DNA of 64,000 nucleotides from Bacteroidetes bacterium 37-13 (GTDB lineage Bacteria; Bacteroidota; Bacteroidia; Chitinophagales; LD1): NCBI GenBank assembly GCA_001897535.1, contig MKTC01000023.1, positions 1 to 64,000 of the forward strand, read 5' to 3'. Shown piece by piece: positions 27,839 to 38,207 of this stretch (position 1 is its first letter; each line of letters starts with the position of its first letter). The notes under the pieces were generated by a model. It saw only the letters and a program-made list of their open reading frames with translations, ran no database searches and was not told where the DNA came from. The position numbers and the translations under genes were made by a program.

Positions 27839-29944
27839 ATGAAAACGGCAAAAAGCAAACTCCTTTCAATTTTATTCATACTGCTGTGCTATTCGGCAAC
27901 ATTTGCTGTTGGTTTAAGTGATTCTACAGATAAAAGACCTAATTTAATTGATACCGAACAAGACAGAATTGATAAGTTAGACGGAAAGTTAGATCACTAC
28001 ATCAATACAGGCGATACGGTAACAGATAAGCAAGCAGGATTTGTTTATTTTGATGCGATTGATTACATACAAAAAGTTGTAGATAATAATTACATACCAG
28101 ACTTAGATAAAATCACTTTTTACGATAACCTTTTTGTGGAATTGAGAAACGTAAACAAGTCAAATTATTATCGAGTAGATGATATTGATAAAAGAATACT
28201 GCATGTGTTAGCAGGCTTAAATGCTGTTCGGCATAATGAACTGAAAAACTTTTTACTAGAAAACATTCCACTATCCATTCAAGTTGCAGGCTTTTTTAAG
28301 AACAGCAGCGATATGAAAACTTTTCTTTCAATCGCGGTGAAAAGATATCCAACGCAAGTATTGGTTTATGAATATTTGTTTGACGATAAAGATTATGCAC
28401 TTCCAATTTTAGAAGAAGCGGTAATTGCTGCACCTGTATTTGCTAAGAAATATTTTTTAGACAGCCACCCGATTTTTAAGTTATTGAAGCAGAGTACAAA
28501 CCCTGTTATTCAAACCATTCTTTCCATAAATAAAAAGTATGGAAGAAGCACAAATGCTTACGTTTTGTTAGATGATATACACAACAATAAACTTACTATT
28601 GATGAAGCGCACGAAATAGGAAAAGAGCATTATGCGTATTTAAAAACCATGCTCAATATTCGCAAAAAGAAAGAGCCGCTTGCGGAAAATTCTTTAGAAT
28701 CGGAGTTAGTAACAAATGCACTCAAATATGTGCGCGTGGTAAACGATTTGCATAACGAAGCAGATAATATTCGCTTTGCAAATGTTGATTCTTTTGATGC
28801 ACCGGAACTCTACACTTTAATTGTGTATAGCGAAGAAGAAATTTTTACTTCAACTTTTAATGGTTGTTTTAATCGCTTTTTGGCAAAGTTAGACTCAACC
28901 GATGGCTTCACTTTTATACAACAAATGGGCGAAAACCGTTTTCGAACTTTCATTAAAATGGCAGCAAGCTACGGCAAACTCGATAAGTTTTTAGCCACTA
29001 TGAAACCTGAAGAACAACAAGCGCTCATGGTGAAATTTGCAAGTAATTTAGAGCAAGATGAAAATGATATTGAGCAAGCAGTTGAGGTTGCCGATGCCTT
29101 TGGAAGTATCACAGATTCTACGCTTTTAACCTTGTTGCGCAATACCATAAAAAGTGAGTATTTGAGAGTTGAATCTCAAAATAATAAACGTGGGAAAATA
29201 ATTTATGGTTTGCTCTCTAATTTATTTACAGGAGATGGCGTTTTAAAAGATAAATGGTTTGCTTCAATTGCAACTAAGTATCAACTTCCACCTTTAGATA
29301 AAGTGAATTTTGAAAGCCTTTTTAGAAGAAACAAACACAATATTTGGCAAATATATTTTTACGATGATGAAGATGGAGACGCATCTTTTAAAACATTTTT
29401 AGCAACCTTTAAAGATCCCAACTGGCAGATTGCAGACTATCAGCATTATGTGAAAATATTTTCTAAGAGTGGCGCTTTGGTTACTATTTATGCCAATAAA
29501 CCCAAGAGTGAATACACTGGGCAGCCACAAATTGAAAAGTTATTGGATAGCTTGAAACAAGAACCAGATGTGGTTGTGCACCGCGGACACAGCTATTACG
29601 CCTACAAAACAATTGAAAAAATCCACAACAACACAGCAGTATTTATTCTGGGAAGTTGTGGCGGTTACACCAGCTTGAAAGGAATTTTTGAACGCAGTCC
29701 CAATGTGAGTGTAGTGGCTTCAAAACAAATTGGAACGATGTATGTAAACAATCCGCTTATTAAAATTATTGCGGAAGATATTCGTAATTTTAAAGATGTA
29801 GATTGGCATACTGCTTGGCAAGATTTAGAAAACAATGTAAAAGGAAATAAACAAGCTTACGAGCGATTTTTAGACTATATTCCACCACATAAAAACTTAG
29901 GCGCATTGTTTATTCGCGCATACAACAGAATGAGCGAAGAGTAA
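27839..29944 (+). CDS. secreted paralog of the upstream protein with HRGHS...GSCGG domain
   Basis: signal-like N-terminus; VVVHRGHSYYAYKTI...VFILGSCGGYTSL; shares KQIGT..VN.P and YIPPH.NL..LF.RAY with 24656..27838. Confidence 0.8.
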   Translation: MKTAKSKLLSILFILLCYSATFAVGLSDSTDKRPNLIDTEQDRIDKLDGKLDHYINTGDTVTDKQAGFVYFDAIDYIQKVVDNNYIPDLDKITFYDNLFVELRNVNKSNYYRVDDIDKRILHVLAGLNAVRHNELKNFLLENIPLSIQVAGFFKNSSDMKTFLSIAVKRYPTQVLVYEYLFDDKDYALPILEEAVIAAPVFAKKYFLDSHPIFKLLKQSTNPVIQTILSINKKYGRSTNAYVLLDDIHNNKLTIDEAHEIGKEHYAYLKTMLNIRKKKEPLAENSLESELVTNALKYVRVVNDLHNEADNIRFANVDSFDAPELYTLIVYSEEEIFTSTFNGCFNRFLAKLDSTDGFTFIQQMGENRFRTFIKMAASYGKLDKFLATMKPEEQQALMVKFASNLEQDENDIEQAVEVADAFGSITDSTLLTLLRNTIKSEYLRVESQNNKRGKIIYGLLSNLFTGDGVLKDKWFASIATKYQLPPLDKVNFESLFRRNKHNIWQIYFYDDEDGDASFKTFLATFKDPNWQIADYQHYVKIFSKSGALVTIYANKPKSEYTGQPQIEKLLDSLKQEPDVVVHRGHSYYAYKTIEKIHNNTAVFILGSCGGYTSLKGIFERSPNVSVVASKQIGTMYVNNPLIKIIAEDIRNFKDVDWHTAWQDLENNVKGNKQAYERFLDYIPPHKNLGALFIRAYNRMSEE

Positions 29945-30019
29945 CAGATTTTTACGCGCTTTCACTATTTCTCACAAATAATAAATTAAACTTGCTGCCA
30001 TAAAAATTATTTAAGGGGA

Positions 30020-31360
30020 ATGAAGAATTTATGGTACGCTTTGTTTTTGGTAGCTTTGGTAACTCAAGCACAAGCCCAAAATGCGAGAGTGGTAGAAATG
30101 CAACAGCTACCACCTAGAAATAGTTTTGAAAGGAGAGGCGTTTCATTAAAAGAGGCCTTGCAGCAAACAAGCAATGAAAAAGTTATTGAAGAGAAAGAGC
30201 GCACAGGTGTTTTAAATGTTTCTATTTTATTGCCATTCAGCGCCACAAGCACTTTAGAAACTGTGAAGGCGGCAGTAGCTTCAAAAGATAATTTGCATAG
30301 TTTAAAACTTGTTTCTAATGAAGCTAAAACAGCGTTAGATTTTTACGATGGCGTATTGATGGCATTAAAAAAAGTAGAAGCTGAAGGTGGAAATAGCTTG
30401 AAATTAAAAGTGAATTTTTTTGATACTTGGGCAAGCGACTCGGTAGTAGATGAATTGCTGAAAGAAAAAGATATTGTGAATGCAGATGTAATAATTGGAC
30501 CTGCCACACACGAAGGCGCAAAAAAAGTAGCAGAGTTTTGCAAGCAAAATAAAATAGTAAATGTTCAACCTTTTTCGCCCTCAAAATCTATTACGAGCGA
30601 TAACCCTTACCATGTAAAAATTGCCCCAACAATTGATGCGCATATTGATAATATAATGCGCTCGTTGGCAGATTCGTTTAATTCAGAACCAATTATTATT
30701 TACACAACGAATGCAAGCAGCGATTTAAGTGCAGCAAAGCGCTTAGATTCTTTATTGAAAAATTTTGACGGACCGGGTAAAACGCATTTCAAATCTACTT
30801 TAGTAAACATTTCAAGTTTAGGCACAAACGGAAATAAAAAAACTCCTGCCGATTTCTTAATCCCTTCACAACGGAATGTAGCAGTAGCTTGTATTTTTGG
30901 AGAAGCAAATGCACAAACAATTATCCGCCAACTCTTTGCTTCCAAGCCTGATGTGGTAATATATGGAATGCCAACTTGGTTAAATTCGGAAGTGCTTCGT
31001 TTAGATTATTTAAACAAATTAAATGCACGTTTCACAGAGCAGTTTTTTGAAGATACAGCATCAAGTACTAAAGCAAAAGATTTTATTGCAATTTATAAAG
31101 AGCAGTATTATTCAGTACCTGCAAAATATGCTTATTTAGGTTATGATGTAGTTAATTGGCTTTACAAAGCAGCAGCCGAAGATGAGCGTTTTCCAATGAA
31201 TTTAGCAGGGAGTTTTTATGCCGGAGCAGGCTATAAATTTCAGTTTAGAATGGCTGAAAAAGCACAAGAGTCAAATAAAAAAAGAGGCATTGATTATTTT
31301 GAAAATACCTTTTTGCATTTGCTCCGAATTGAGAATTATGCGTTATTAAAAGATTGGTAA
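30020..31360 (+). CDS. periplasmic-binding-protein type 1 (LivK-like) ligand-binding family protein
   Basis: signal peptide; ALDFYDGVLMALKKVEAEG...ADVIIGPATHEGAKKVAEFCKQNKIVNVQPFSPS. Confidence 0.75.
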   Translation: MKNLWYALFLVALVTQAQAQNARVVEMQQLPPRNSFERRGVSLKEALQQTSNEKVIEEKERTGVLNVSILLPFSATSTLETVKAAVASKDNLHSLKLVSNEAKTALDFYDGVLMALKKVEAEGGNSLKLKVNFFDTWASDSVVDELLKEKDIVNADVIIGPATHEGAKKVAEFCKQNKIVNVQPFSPSKSITSDNPYHVKIAPTIDAHIDNIMRSLADSFNSEPIIIYTTNASSDLSAAKRLDSLLKNFDGPGKTHFKSTLVNISSLGTNGNKKTPADFLIPSQRNVAVACIFGEANAQTIIRQLFASKPDVVIYGMPTWLNSEVLRLDYLNKLNARFTEQFFEDTASSTKAKDFIAIYKEQYYSVPAKYAYLGYDVVNWLYKAAAEDERFPMNLAGSFYAGAGYKFQFRMAEKAQESNKKRGIDYFENTFLHLLRIENYALLKDW

Positions 31361-31375
31361 TTTAATTGAAAGGCT

Positions 31376-32761
31376 ATGACATTCTTACGTGCTTTTTTGT
31401 GTCGATGTACAGAGCAAGAACGATATAAATTAAAGCTTTTAGATTTAAAGGGAAATGAATACGAAGTACTGTTAGAAACAATTAAACAGCGCACAAATAC
31501 AGATTTTGACGATACTGAAATTCAAAATAAATTCAACCTTACCAAAAGTTATTTTGATAAAATAAATTCAGTTCTTTTAGATAAATGCCTTTCTGCATTA
31601 ACACCTAATGGAACTTACAACGATATACTTTCTCTTATTCTAGCTAAAGACATGCCCGATTTACTCAAGCATGAAATTAAAATATGGGAGCGTAGAATTT
31701 TAAAAACAAAGGATAGTAACGAAATAACCACTTTCTATTATCGCACATTTCAGTTTCTGCGAAGAATGCCGGCAAATGTATTTGATATGGAAATGTTACT
31801 TAAGTACAAAAACCTTTATTTAAAGCATAAAAAAGATAGAAGTGAAGAAGATGAATTAGAGATAGCAGCAATGGTTTTAGCAACTCAAGTTTTTATAGAA
31901 GCGGTGCAAGGAAATATGAATACTTTTTCAGAAAAGTATCACTTGGAATTAAAAAGATTAAAAACAGAAATTGGCACTAAGCAATATTACAAAGCAAATT
32001 TTCATACAAAACTGGCAGAGGCAAATTACTACGATTATTATACAAGCGATTTTAATGCTTTAGTGAACGCCCTCAAATATGCGATGGAGCATTACGATAA
32101 AGCTCAAGGCGGTATAGATGTTACGTACAAAGTGTATGCTATTACAAAACTTGCAAAGGCTTATTGCCACGGAAGTTATTTTGGTGAAGCGATGAAAATT
32201 TACGATGAAGCATTTAGTCTTTTTGCTGCGGAATTGTCTTTAAATCCATATCACCCAACTATGTATGCAATCGTTGCCATCATCAATGGGAAGTATAAGG
32301 AAGCAGAAAAAATGATGAATGAAAATTTACTGCATCTTCTCAATAATGAAAAGCCAGGCACTTTAGATTTTGACATCTATCGTACTTATGCCATTCTTTA
32401 CATGAACCAATCTATGTTCGATAAAGCATTTTATTATTTAGAAGAAGCATTGAAATTCCGCAGAACAGAAATAAGTTTATTGGGAGATATTTTACTGCGA
32501 ATGGTGCATAATGCGTTTTTTGTGATGAGTGGCGATTTAGCTACGGCAAAAACTACGCTTAAACGAAATTTTAAATTCTTAGCACTAAAAGAAAAGGATG
32601 CAATGGTGCAAGAATATACCGGTTATTTCAAAATGATTAAGCAAGTTATTCGCTATAAAGAAGGAAAAAAACTACCCAAAGATTTTACGGAGCAAATGAC
32701 TCCGTATCGTCAAGGAATTATGAAGCTATATGGCGATTTGTTAGATAAAATGGTAGATTGA
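31376..32761 (+). CDS. hypothetical helical/TPR-like protein
   Basis: 461 aa helical repeat pattern (YFGEAMKIYDEAFSLFA, MFDKAFYYLEEALKFRR). Confidence 0.6.
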   Translation: MTFLRAFLCRCTEQERYKLKLLDLKGNEYEVLLETIKQRTNTDFDDTEIQNKFNLTKSYFDKINSVLLDKCLSALTPNGTYNDILSLILAKDMPDLLKHEIKIWERRILKTKDSNEITTFYYRTFQFLRRMPANVFDMEMLLKYKNLYLKHKKDRSEEDELEIAAMVLATQVFIEAVQGNMNTFSEKYHLELKRLKTEIGTKQYYKANFHTKLAEANYYDYYTSDFNALVNALKYAMEHYDKAQGGIDVTYKVYAITKLAKAYCHGSYFGEAMKIYDEAFSLFAAELSLNPYHPTMYAIVAIINGKYKEAEKMMNENLLHLLNNEKPGTLDFDIYRTYAILYMNQSMFDKAFYYLEEALKFRRTEISLLGDILLRMVHNAFFVMSGDLATAKTTLKRNFKFLALKEKDAMVQEYTGYFKMIKQVIRYKEGKKLPKDFTEQMTPYRQGIMKLYGDLLDKMVD

Positions 32762-32771
32762 TTTTTGCACT

Positions 32772-33773
32772 TTACTCAACAACTATTTTATATGTTGAAG
32801 AGTGTTCCTTAGTTTGAATAAACAAAACATAAATACCCGAATTTAGGCTTTCAGGAATTTCAATTGCAGATGTAGTGCTATTTGAAATTTCTTTTCCTTG
32901 TAAGTTGTATAAATTTAGTTTTTCAGAATCTGTTTTATTTACAAATACTTGCTTGCCTTTCATCACCGGATTAGGAAATACTAAACTAAAATCAGCTATT
33001 TCTAAAATTGAAGTTGTGGATAGTTGATTGATTACGCCAATAGCATCTAAATCGAAACCGCCACTTGGGAATGGAGTAGGAAATGGGTCGTTTACTTTAT
33101 TGCCAAAAGCATCTCTGGTTGCAAATTTATTTTCTATGCTTCCAACCACATCAATCACTTTTACGTGTGTAATATTTTGAATATCCAAATCCGGAGTCCC
33201 TGCCAATTCTTCTAAATCGAAAGGTGTACCATACCCTCCGCGATATTTCCCTGCAAGATTGTTTATTTTTGTAGCATCTGTTAATCCAAAACTTGCGGTT
33301 TGTATTAAAGTATCAATTAGGGAATGAGCCGGGAAACGAAAAAAATTGATACCATCGCTACTTACTTCTACAAAAGCAAGTTCTAAAAAGCTATCATCAA
33401 AACTATTTTCAAATACCGCAAAATCGTATCCACTACCATTCGTAATTGGTTGAGGAAAAGTACATATTGCAAAGCCACCATCGCCCAAACTTACCACACC
33501 ATTTTCGCCTGCTTTGCCTATGGCAGAAAGTGAATCGCCAACGCTTGCGTAACCCAAAGTAGTATCAGTAATATTTTGTAAGCCACGCACTATTTTGCAT
33601 TGGTTTGCCCAGTTTAAAAATATACTGCTATCTTTAGAAATAGCGGTGCTGCCCGCTTCGCCAACTTTGGGTGCATATTGCCCAAAAATATTAGGAACGA
33701 AAAAAAACAAGATAGCAAGAAGTAATATTTGTTTCATTTTATTTTCTCCATTTTGCATCGTGTGCAAATACAT
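32772..33773 (-). CDS. T9SS type A sorting domain-containing protein
   Basis: C-terminal FSLVFPNPVMKGKQVFVNK...LNLYNLQGKEI...GIYVLFIQTKEHSSTYKIVVE. Confidence 0.88.
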   Translation of the reverse strand: MYLHTMQNGENKMKQILLLAILFFFVPNIFGQYAPKVGEAGSTAISKDSSIFLNWANQCKIVRGLQNITDTTLGYASVGDSLSAIGKAGENGVVSLGDGGFAICTFPQPITNGSGYDFAVFENSFDDSFLELAFVEVSSDGINFFRFPAHSLIDTLIQTASFGLTDATKINNLAGKYRGGYGTPFDLEELAGTPDLDIQNITHVKVIDVVGSIENKFATRDAFGNKVNDPFPTPFPSGGFDLDAIGVINQLSTTSILEIADFSLVFPNPVMKGKQVFVNKTDSEKLNLYNLQGKEISNSTTSAIEIPESLNSGIYVLFIQTKEHSSTYKIVVE

Positions 33774-34935
33774 GTTTCAGTACTTCAATTTCATTTTCTG
33801 ATAGCGATAAGTTTCTGCGCTCCATCATTTTTTGTATTGCTTCCAAGCTTTTCTCAAAAGTGAATGTTCTTAGCCATTGCGCTCCGCCCCAAGTAAATGA
33901 TGGAATAAATTTTGGAGGAAAATCGCTACCGAAAATATTGGCACAAACACCAACAGTAGTTCCTGTATTGAACATAGTGTTAATGCCACTTTTACTGTGG
34001 TCGCCCATCATTAAACCACAAAATTGAAGTCCTGTTTTTATGTTTTTATCATCAGCATAACTCCAAACATCAACTTCCGCATAGTTATTTTTTAAATTAC
34101 TGTTATTGGTATCTGCGCCCAAGTTGCACCATTCGCCAATTACACTATTGCCGATAAATCCATCGTGAGCCTTGTTGCTGTAAGCAGAAAAAACACTGTT
34201 GTTTACTTCGCCTCCAACTTTGCAGTGCGGTCCAATAGTTGTAGCACCATAAATTTTTGCACCCATTTTAATTACGGCATGTTCACCAAGTGCAAACGGT
34301 GCACGAATCATGCTGCCTTCCATTATTTCAGCATCTTTTCCAATATAAATTGAACCTGATTTTGTATTTAAAATAGATGCTTCCACAACAGCACCTTCTT
34401 CAATAAATATTTTTTCGCTACTGCCAATTACAGTGTTGGTTGAGCTTAGTTTTGCACTTTCTCTTCCGGCAGTAAGTAAACTAAAATCTGCATCTATTGC
34501 TTGTGTATTTAGTTTGAAAATATCCCAACGTTGGTTTACTAAAGTTGCTGTAAAATCAAGCTCTGTAACCAGAAGTTTTTGAGCAAAATTTAAAATATTA
34601 TCAGTAGTAAATTGAGAGTTGTTTTGTGTTTTAAACGCTAAAATTTCAGTGCCTTGTATAAGTACATTTTCGTTAGGTAATGTTTTCAATGCTTCTAATA
34701 ATTTAGCATTGGGCAATAAAGCAGCATTCACAAATAAATTAGGCGAAGCATAGTAGGCAGGAAAAACTTTTTGAAGGTACTCTTGTGTGAGCACAGATAC
34801 TGTTTGCTGAAAATGCTTTTCCCATTTTTGGCGAATAGTGAGTATGCCAATGCGCAAATCCGCTACCGGTTTTGTGAATGTAAATGGTAGAAAATTTTTA
34901 TGCTGCAATGTGGTTTCAAACAAAATAATATTCAT
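33739..34935 (-). CDS. GlmU-like sugar nucleotidyltransferase family protein
   Basis: left-handed beta-helix hexapeptide region (GSIYIGKDAEIMEGSMIRAPFALGEHAVIKMGAKIYGATTIGPHCKVGGEVNNSVF). Confidence 0.85.
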   Translation of the reverse strand: MNIILFETTLQHKNFLPFTFTKPVADLRIGILTIRQKWEKHFQQTVSVLTQEYLQKVFPAYYASPNLFVNAALLPNAKLLEALKTLPNENVLIQGTEILAFKTQNNSQFTTDNILNFAQKLLVTELDFTATLVNQRWDIFKLNTQAIDADFSLLTAGRESAKLSSTNTVIGSSEKIFIEEGAVVEASILNTKSGSIYIGKDAEIMEGSMIRAPFALGEHAVIKMGAKIYGATTIGPHCKVGGEVNNSVFSAYSNKAHDGFIGNSVIGEWCNLGADTNNSNLKNNYAEVDVWSYADDKNIKTGLQFCGLMMGDHSKSGINTMFNTGTTVGVCANIFGSDFPPKFIPSFTWGGAQWLRTFTFEKSLEAIQKMMERRNLSLSENEIEVLKHVFAHDAKWRK

Positions 34936-34967
34936 ACAAAAAGTATCTTGATTAAAGTAATTTTATT

Positions 34968-36506
34968 TTAAAAAGTATCGAATAAATCTGCCGCTTTTGA
35001 AATGCGTGCCAACGATTTTTCTTTACCTAAAAGTTGCATCATATCAAACACCGGAGGTCCTTGCATGGTTCCTGCCAATGCTATTCTTAAGAGTGGCATC
35101 ACTTCACCAATTTTTACTTGTTTTTCGGCAATAAATGCTTTGGCACTTGCCTCAATTTCTTGAGTAGAAAAATTACTCAAATTTTGGAGATGCGCCACTA
35201 AACCATGCATAAGTTCTTTTTTGTCGCTACTCCATTTTTTCTTTACTCCAGCAATATCGTATTCTTTAATTTCTATAAAAAAGTAGTAGCCCATTTCTAA
35301 TAAATCGGTTAAGAAAGTAGCACGCTCTTTCATCAATCCACAAAAAGTTTCTAAGTATTCGCTATTAACATCGTATCCTTTTTCTTTTGCCAAAGGGCGA
35401 ATAGCATTGGCGAGTTCTGCATTGCTTTTAGCTTTTAAGTATTGATGGTTGAACCATTTTGCTTTTTCGTAATCGAAGCGTGCACCGGCTTTGTGTACTT
35501 TTTCAATGCTGAATTGCGCTATCAATTCTTCTTTAGAAAGTATTTCTTGGTTAGTGCCTGGATTCCAACCTAAGAGTGCTAAAAAGTTCATCACCGCTTC
35601 GGGGAAAAAACCTTTTTCGCGATAGCCTTCAGATATATTTCCGGTTTCCGGATCTTGCCAACTTAATGGAAAAGAAGGAAATCCTAATCGGTCGCCATCG
35701 CGTTTGCTCAGTTTTCCATTTCCGTCTGGTTTCAAAATAAGCGATAGGTGTGCAAATTTAGGCATTGCACTTTCCAATCCTAAAGCGCGATAAAGCAAAA
35801 CGTGTAGTGGTGCAGAACTCAGCCACTCTTCGCCCCTAATTACGTGTGTGATTTTCATCATGTAATCATCGGCTACATTTGCTAAATGGTAGGTTGGCAT
35901 TCCATCACTTTTGTAAAGCACTTTATCGTCTAATTGCGAAGTATTAAAAGTAACCCATCCGCGTACTTCATCATTAAATTTCACCTCTTCGTTGCGTGGC
36001 ATTTTAAAGCGAACCACAAAAGGTTCACCGTTTGCTAATCGTGCTTTCACTTCATCTTCGCTCAGCGAAGTTGAGTTTTTCATATATTGTCTGGAAACCG
36101 CATTATATGCTGGGTTCGGCACTCCTTGTGCTTGCATATTGGTGCGCATGAGTTCTAATTCTTCCGGAGTATCGAAAGCGTAATACGCATCGCCCGAAGC
36201 CAATAGTTTATCGGAGAATTCTTTGTACAAAGTTTTGCGCTCGCTTTGTCTGTATGGCGCAAATTCACCATCTCCAAATCCTAAACCTTCGTTTGGTTCA
36301 ATGCCGCACCATTTTAAAGATTCTATAATAAAATTTTCTGCACCCGGCACAAAACGGTTTTGGTCGGTATCTTCTATTCTTAAAATAAAGTCGCCTCCAC
36401 TTTGTTTTGCTAATAAATAATTAAACAATGCCGTACGCATTCCTCCAATGTGCATAGGACCTGTTGGGCTTGGTGCAAAACGCACTCTTATTTTTCTTTC
36501 ACTCAT
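34968..36506 (-). CDS. gltX: glutamate--tRNA ligase
   Basis: RFAPSPTGPMHIGGMRTALFNYLLA; KLSKRDG. Confidence 0.97.
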   Translation of the reverse strand: MSERKIRVRFAPSPTGPMHIGGMRTALFNYLLAKQSGGDFILRIEDTDQNRFVPGAENFIIESLKWCGIEPNEGLGFGDGEFAPYRQSERKTLYKEFSDKLLASGDAYYAFDTPEELELMRTNMQAQGVPNPAYNAVSRQYMKNSTSLSEDEVKARLANGEPFVVRFKMPRNEEVKFNDEVRGWVTFNTSQLDDKVLYKSDGMPTYHLANVADDYMMKITHVIRGEEWLSSAPLHVLLYRALGLESAMPKFAHLSLILKPDGNGKLSKRDGDRLGFPSFPLSWQDPETGNISEGYREKGFFPEAVMNFLALLGWNPGTNQEILSKEELIAQFSIEKVHKAGARFDYEKAKWFNHQYLKAKSNAELANAIRPLAKEKGYDVNSEYLETFCGLMKERATFLTDLLEMGYYFFIEIKEYDIAGVKKKWSSDKKELMHGLVAHLQNLSNFSTQEIEASAKAFIAEKQVKIGEVMPLLRIALAGTMQGPPVFDMMQLLGKEKSLARISKAADLFDTF

Positions 36507-36578
36507 AACTTATTAAAATGGGTTGCGAATTTAATGTTATGTTCCACTTTTGTTGGTTCAATTTATAGAATTGCCGGA

Positions 36579-37217
36579 ATGAAATTGTTTAAAACTTTAG
36601 TAAAACCTCCTGTGTGGATGCGGTTTTTGTTTCCTAATGTTACTTGGAAAAAAAGTAACAGCAATTCTATTTACTTAACTTTTGATGATGGCCCAACGCC
36701 TGAAATTACAGATTTTGTATTGCAAGAATTAGAGAATTATAATGCAAAAGCTACCTTTTTTTGTATTGGAAAAAATGTGTTGGAGCATCCTGAAATTTGT
36801 GCGAAAGTGGCAGCGCATGGGCACACTTTAGCTAATCATACCATGAACCACATTAAAGGTTGGAAGGTTTCTACTGAAATTTATTTACAAGAAATTGAAG
36901 ACTGCAATGAAGCGCTGCAAAAGGTTTTTCCTAATAAAAAAGTGAATTTTTTTCGTCCGCCTTATGGCAAAATTTCTCCTTCGCAAATTCAAAAAGTTTC
37001 GGGAGAATATGAAATTGTTTTGTGGAGTGTTTTAAGTTGCGATTACGATGAAAGTTTAAATTCAAACGATGTAGTCGAAAACGTAATTCAATATGCTCAA
37101 TCAGGTTCAATTATTGTTTTTCACGATACCACAAAGGCATTTCCTCGCTTAAAAGCAGCATTGCCAAAGGTTTTGGCACATTTTAGCGAAAAAGGCTTTC
37201 AGTTTTCAACGCTTTAA
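36579..37217 (+). CDS. polysaccharide deacetylase family protein (ATG start 36579; listed ORF start overlaps gltX)
   Basis: IYLTFDDGPTPEITDFVLQEL; ANHTMNH; FFRPPYGKISPSQI. Confidence 0.92.
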   Translation: MKLFKTLVKPPVWMRFLFPNVTWKKSNSNSIYLTFDDGPTPEITDFVLQELENYNAKATFFCIGKNVLEHPEICAKVAAHGHTLANHTMNHIKGWKVSTEIYLQEIEDCNEALQKVFPNKKVNFFRPPYGKISPSQIQKVSGEYEIVLWSVLSCDYDESLNSNDVVENVIQYAQSGSIIVFHDTTKAFPRLKAALPKVLAHFSEKGFQFSTL

Positions 37218-37285
37218 TTCGGCTACACTTTTTTCATTCAGGCAAATTTGTAACTTCGCACTCCAATTTATTAAAATAATAGCAA

Positions 37286-37855
37286 ATGACATTAGCAGAA
37301 ATCGTAGCAATTACAGGTCTTCCGGGTTTGTACAAAGTGGTAGGAAAAAGAAATGACGGGTTAGTGGTTACTTCGTTGGTTGATGATAAAACTACTTTTG
37401 TTTCAGGAAGAAAGCACCTTTTTACAACGCTTGATAATGTAACAATGTACACAACAGGTGATGGCGTAACTTTGAAAACAGTGCTTGCAGAAATGAAAAA
37501 GCAAGAAGCGAATAATCCACCGGTTGCTAAAGATGATGCGGCTGTGAAAGCTTATGTAGAGAAAGTAATTCCTGATTACGATAAAGAAAAAGTATATGTG
37601 AGCGATATGAAAAAATTGCTCAAATGGTACGATATACTTAATGGACAAAAATTGGTTGAAGAGCTGATTAAAGAGGAGGGAACTATAGAAGCAATAGAAA
37701 AAATAGCAGAAGCGAAAGCAGAAGAAAAGCAAGCTAAAAAAACGGCTGCGAAACCTAAAAAAGAAGCTAAACCAAAGGTTGAAAAAACAACTAAAGCTTC
37801 TACTAAGCCGGCACCGGGAGCTAAAAAAGTAACTGCACCGCGCAAAGCACAGTAA
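37286..37855 (+). CDS. DUF5606 domain-containing protein
   Basis: MTLAEIVAITGLPGLYKVVGKRNDGLVVTSLVD..., Lys/Ala-rich tail. Confidence 0.9.
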   Translation: MTLAEIVAITGLPGLYKVVGKRNDGLVVTSLVDDKTTFVSGRKHLFTTLDNVTMYTTGDGVTLKTVLAEMKKQEANNPPVAKDDAAVKAYVEKVIPDYDKEKVYVSDMKKLLKWYDILNGQKLVEELIKEEGTIEAIEKIAEAKAEEKQAKKTAAKPKKEAKPKVEKTTKASTKPAPGAKKVTAPRKAQ

Positions 37856-37865
37856 TTCTGTATTC

Positions 37866-38174
37866 ATGAAAGCAACTTCGGTTCTATTTGTTGCATTCTT
37901 ATTCTTTGCTGCTTCATGCGGCAAAACACCATTCCCATGTTTTATTGTAAGTGAAAAGGAAGATAGTATTCCGGTAAATAAAATGGTTTACTTTAATGCT
38001 ATTTGCTCAGATAATGCCAAAGAATACTTTTGGGCTTTCCCCAATGATAGCGTAGCTTATGAAGAATATGTAGGCTATATTTTTCGCGATACCGGTAATG
38101 CAGAAGTTTCTTTAATGGTAGGCAATGGCAATAAAACACAGAGAATGGTTAAGCATTTGCACGTGGTGCAATAA
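37866..38174 (+). CDS. hypothetical lipoprotein, PKD-like
   Basis: MKATSVLFVAFLFFAASCGKTP lipobox. Confidence 0.6.
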   Translation: MKATSVLFVAFLFFAASCGKTPFPCFIVSEKEDSIPVNKMVYFNAICSDNAKEYFWAFPNDSVAYEEYVGYIFRDTGNAEVSLMVGNGNKTQRMVKHLHVVQ

Positions 38175-38207
38175 CACAACCTTTATATTCTAAACGAATA
38201 TTTTTAT

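Noticed and set aside
36450-36578. Upstream start of the polysaccharide deacetylase ORF
   Set aside because: It overlaps the 5' end of gltX on the other strand; ATG at 36579 is better placed.
37403-37924. Antisense Phe/Cys/Arg-rich ORF of 173 aa
   Set aside because: Complement of the Lys/Ala-rich tail of the DUF5606 protein; composition artefact.
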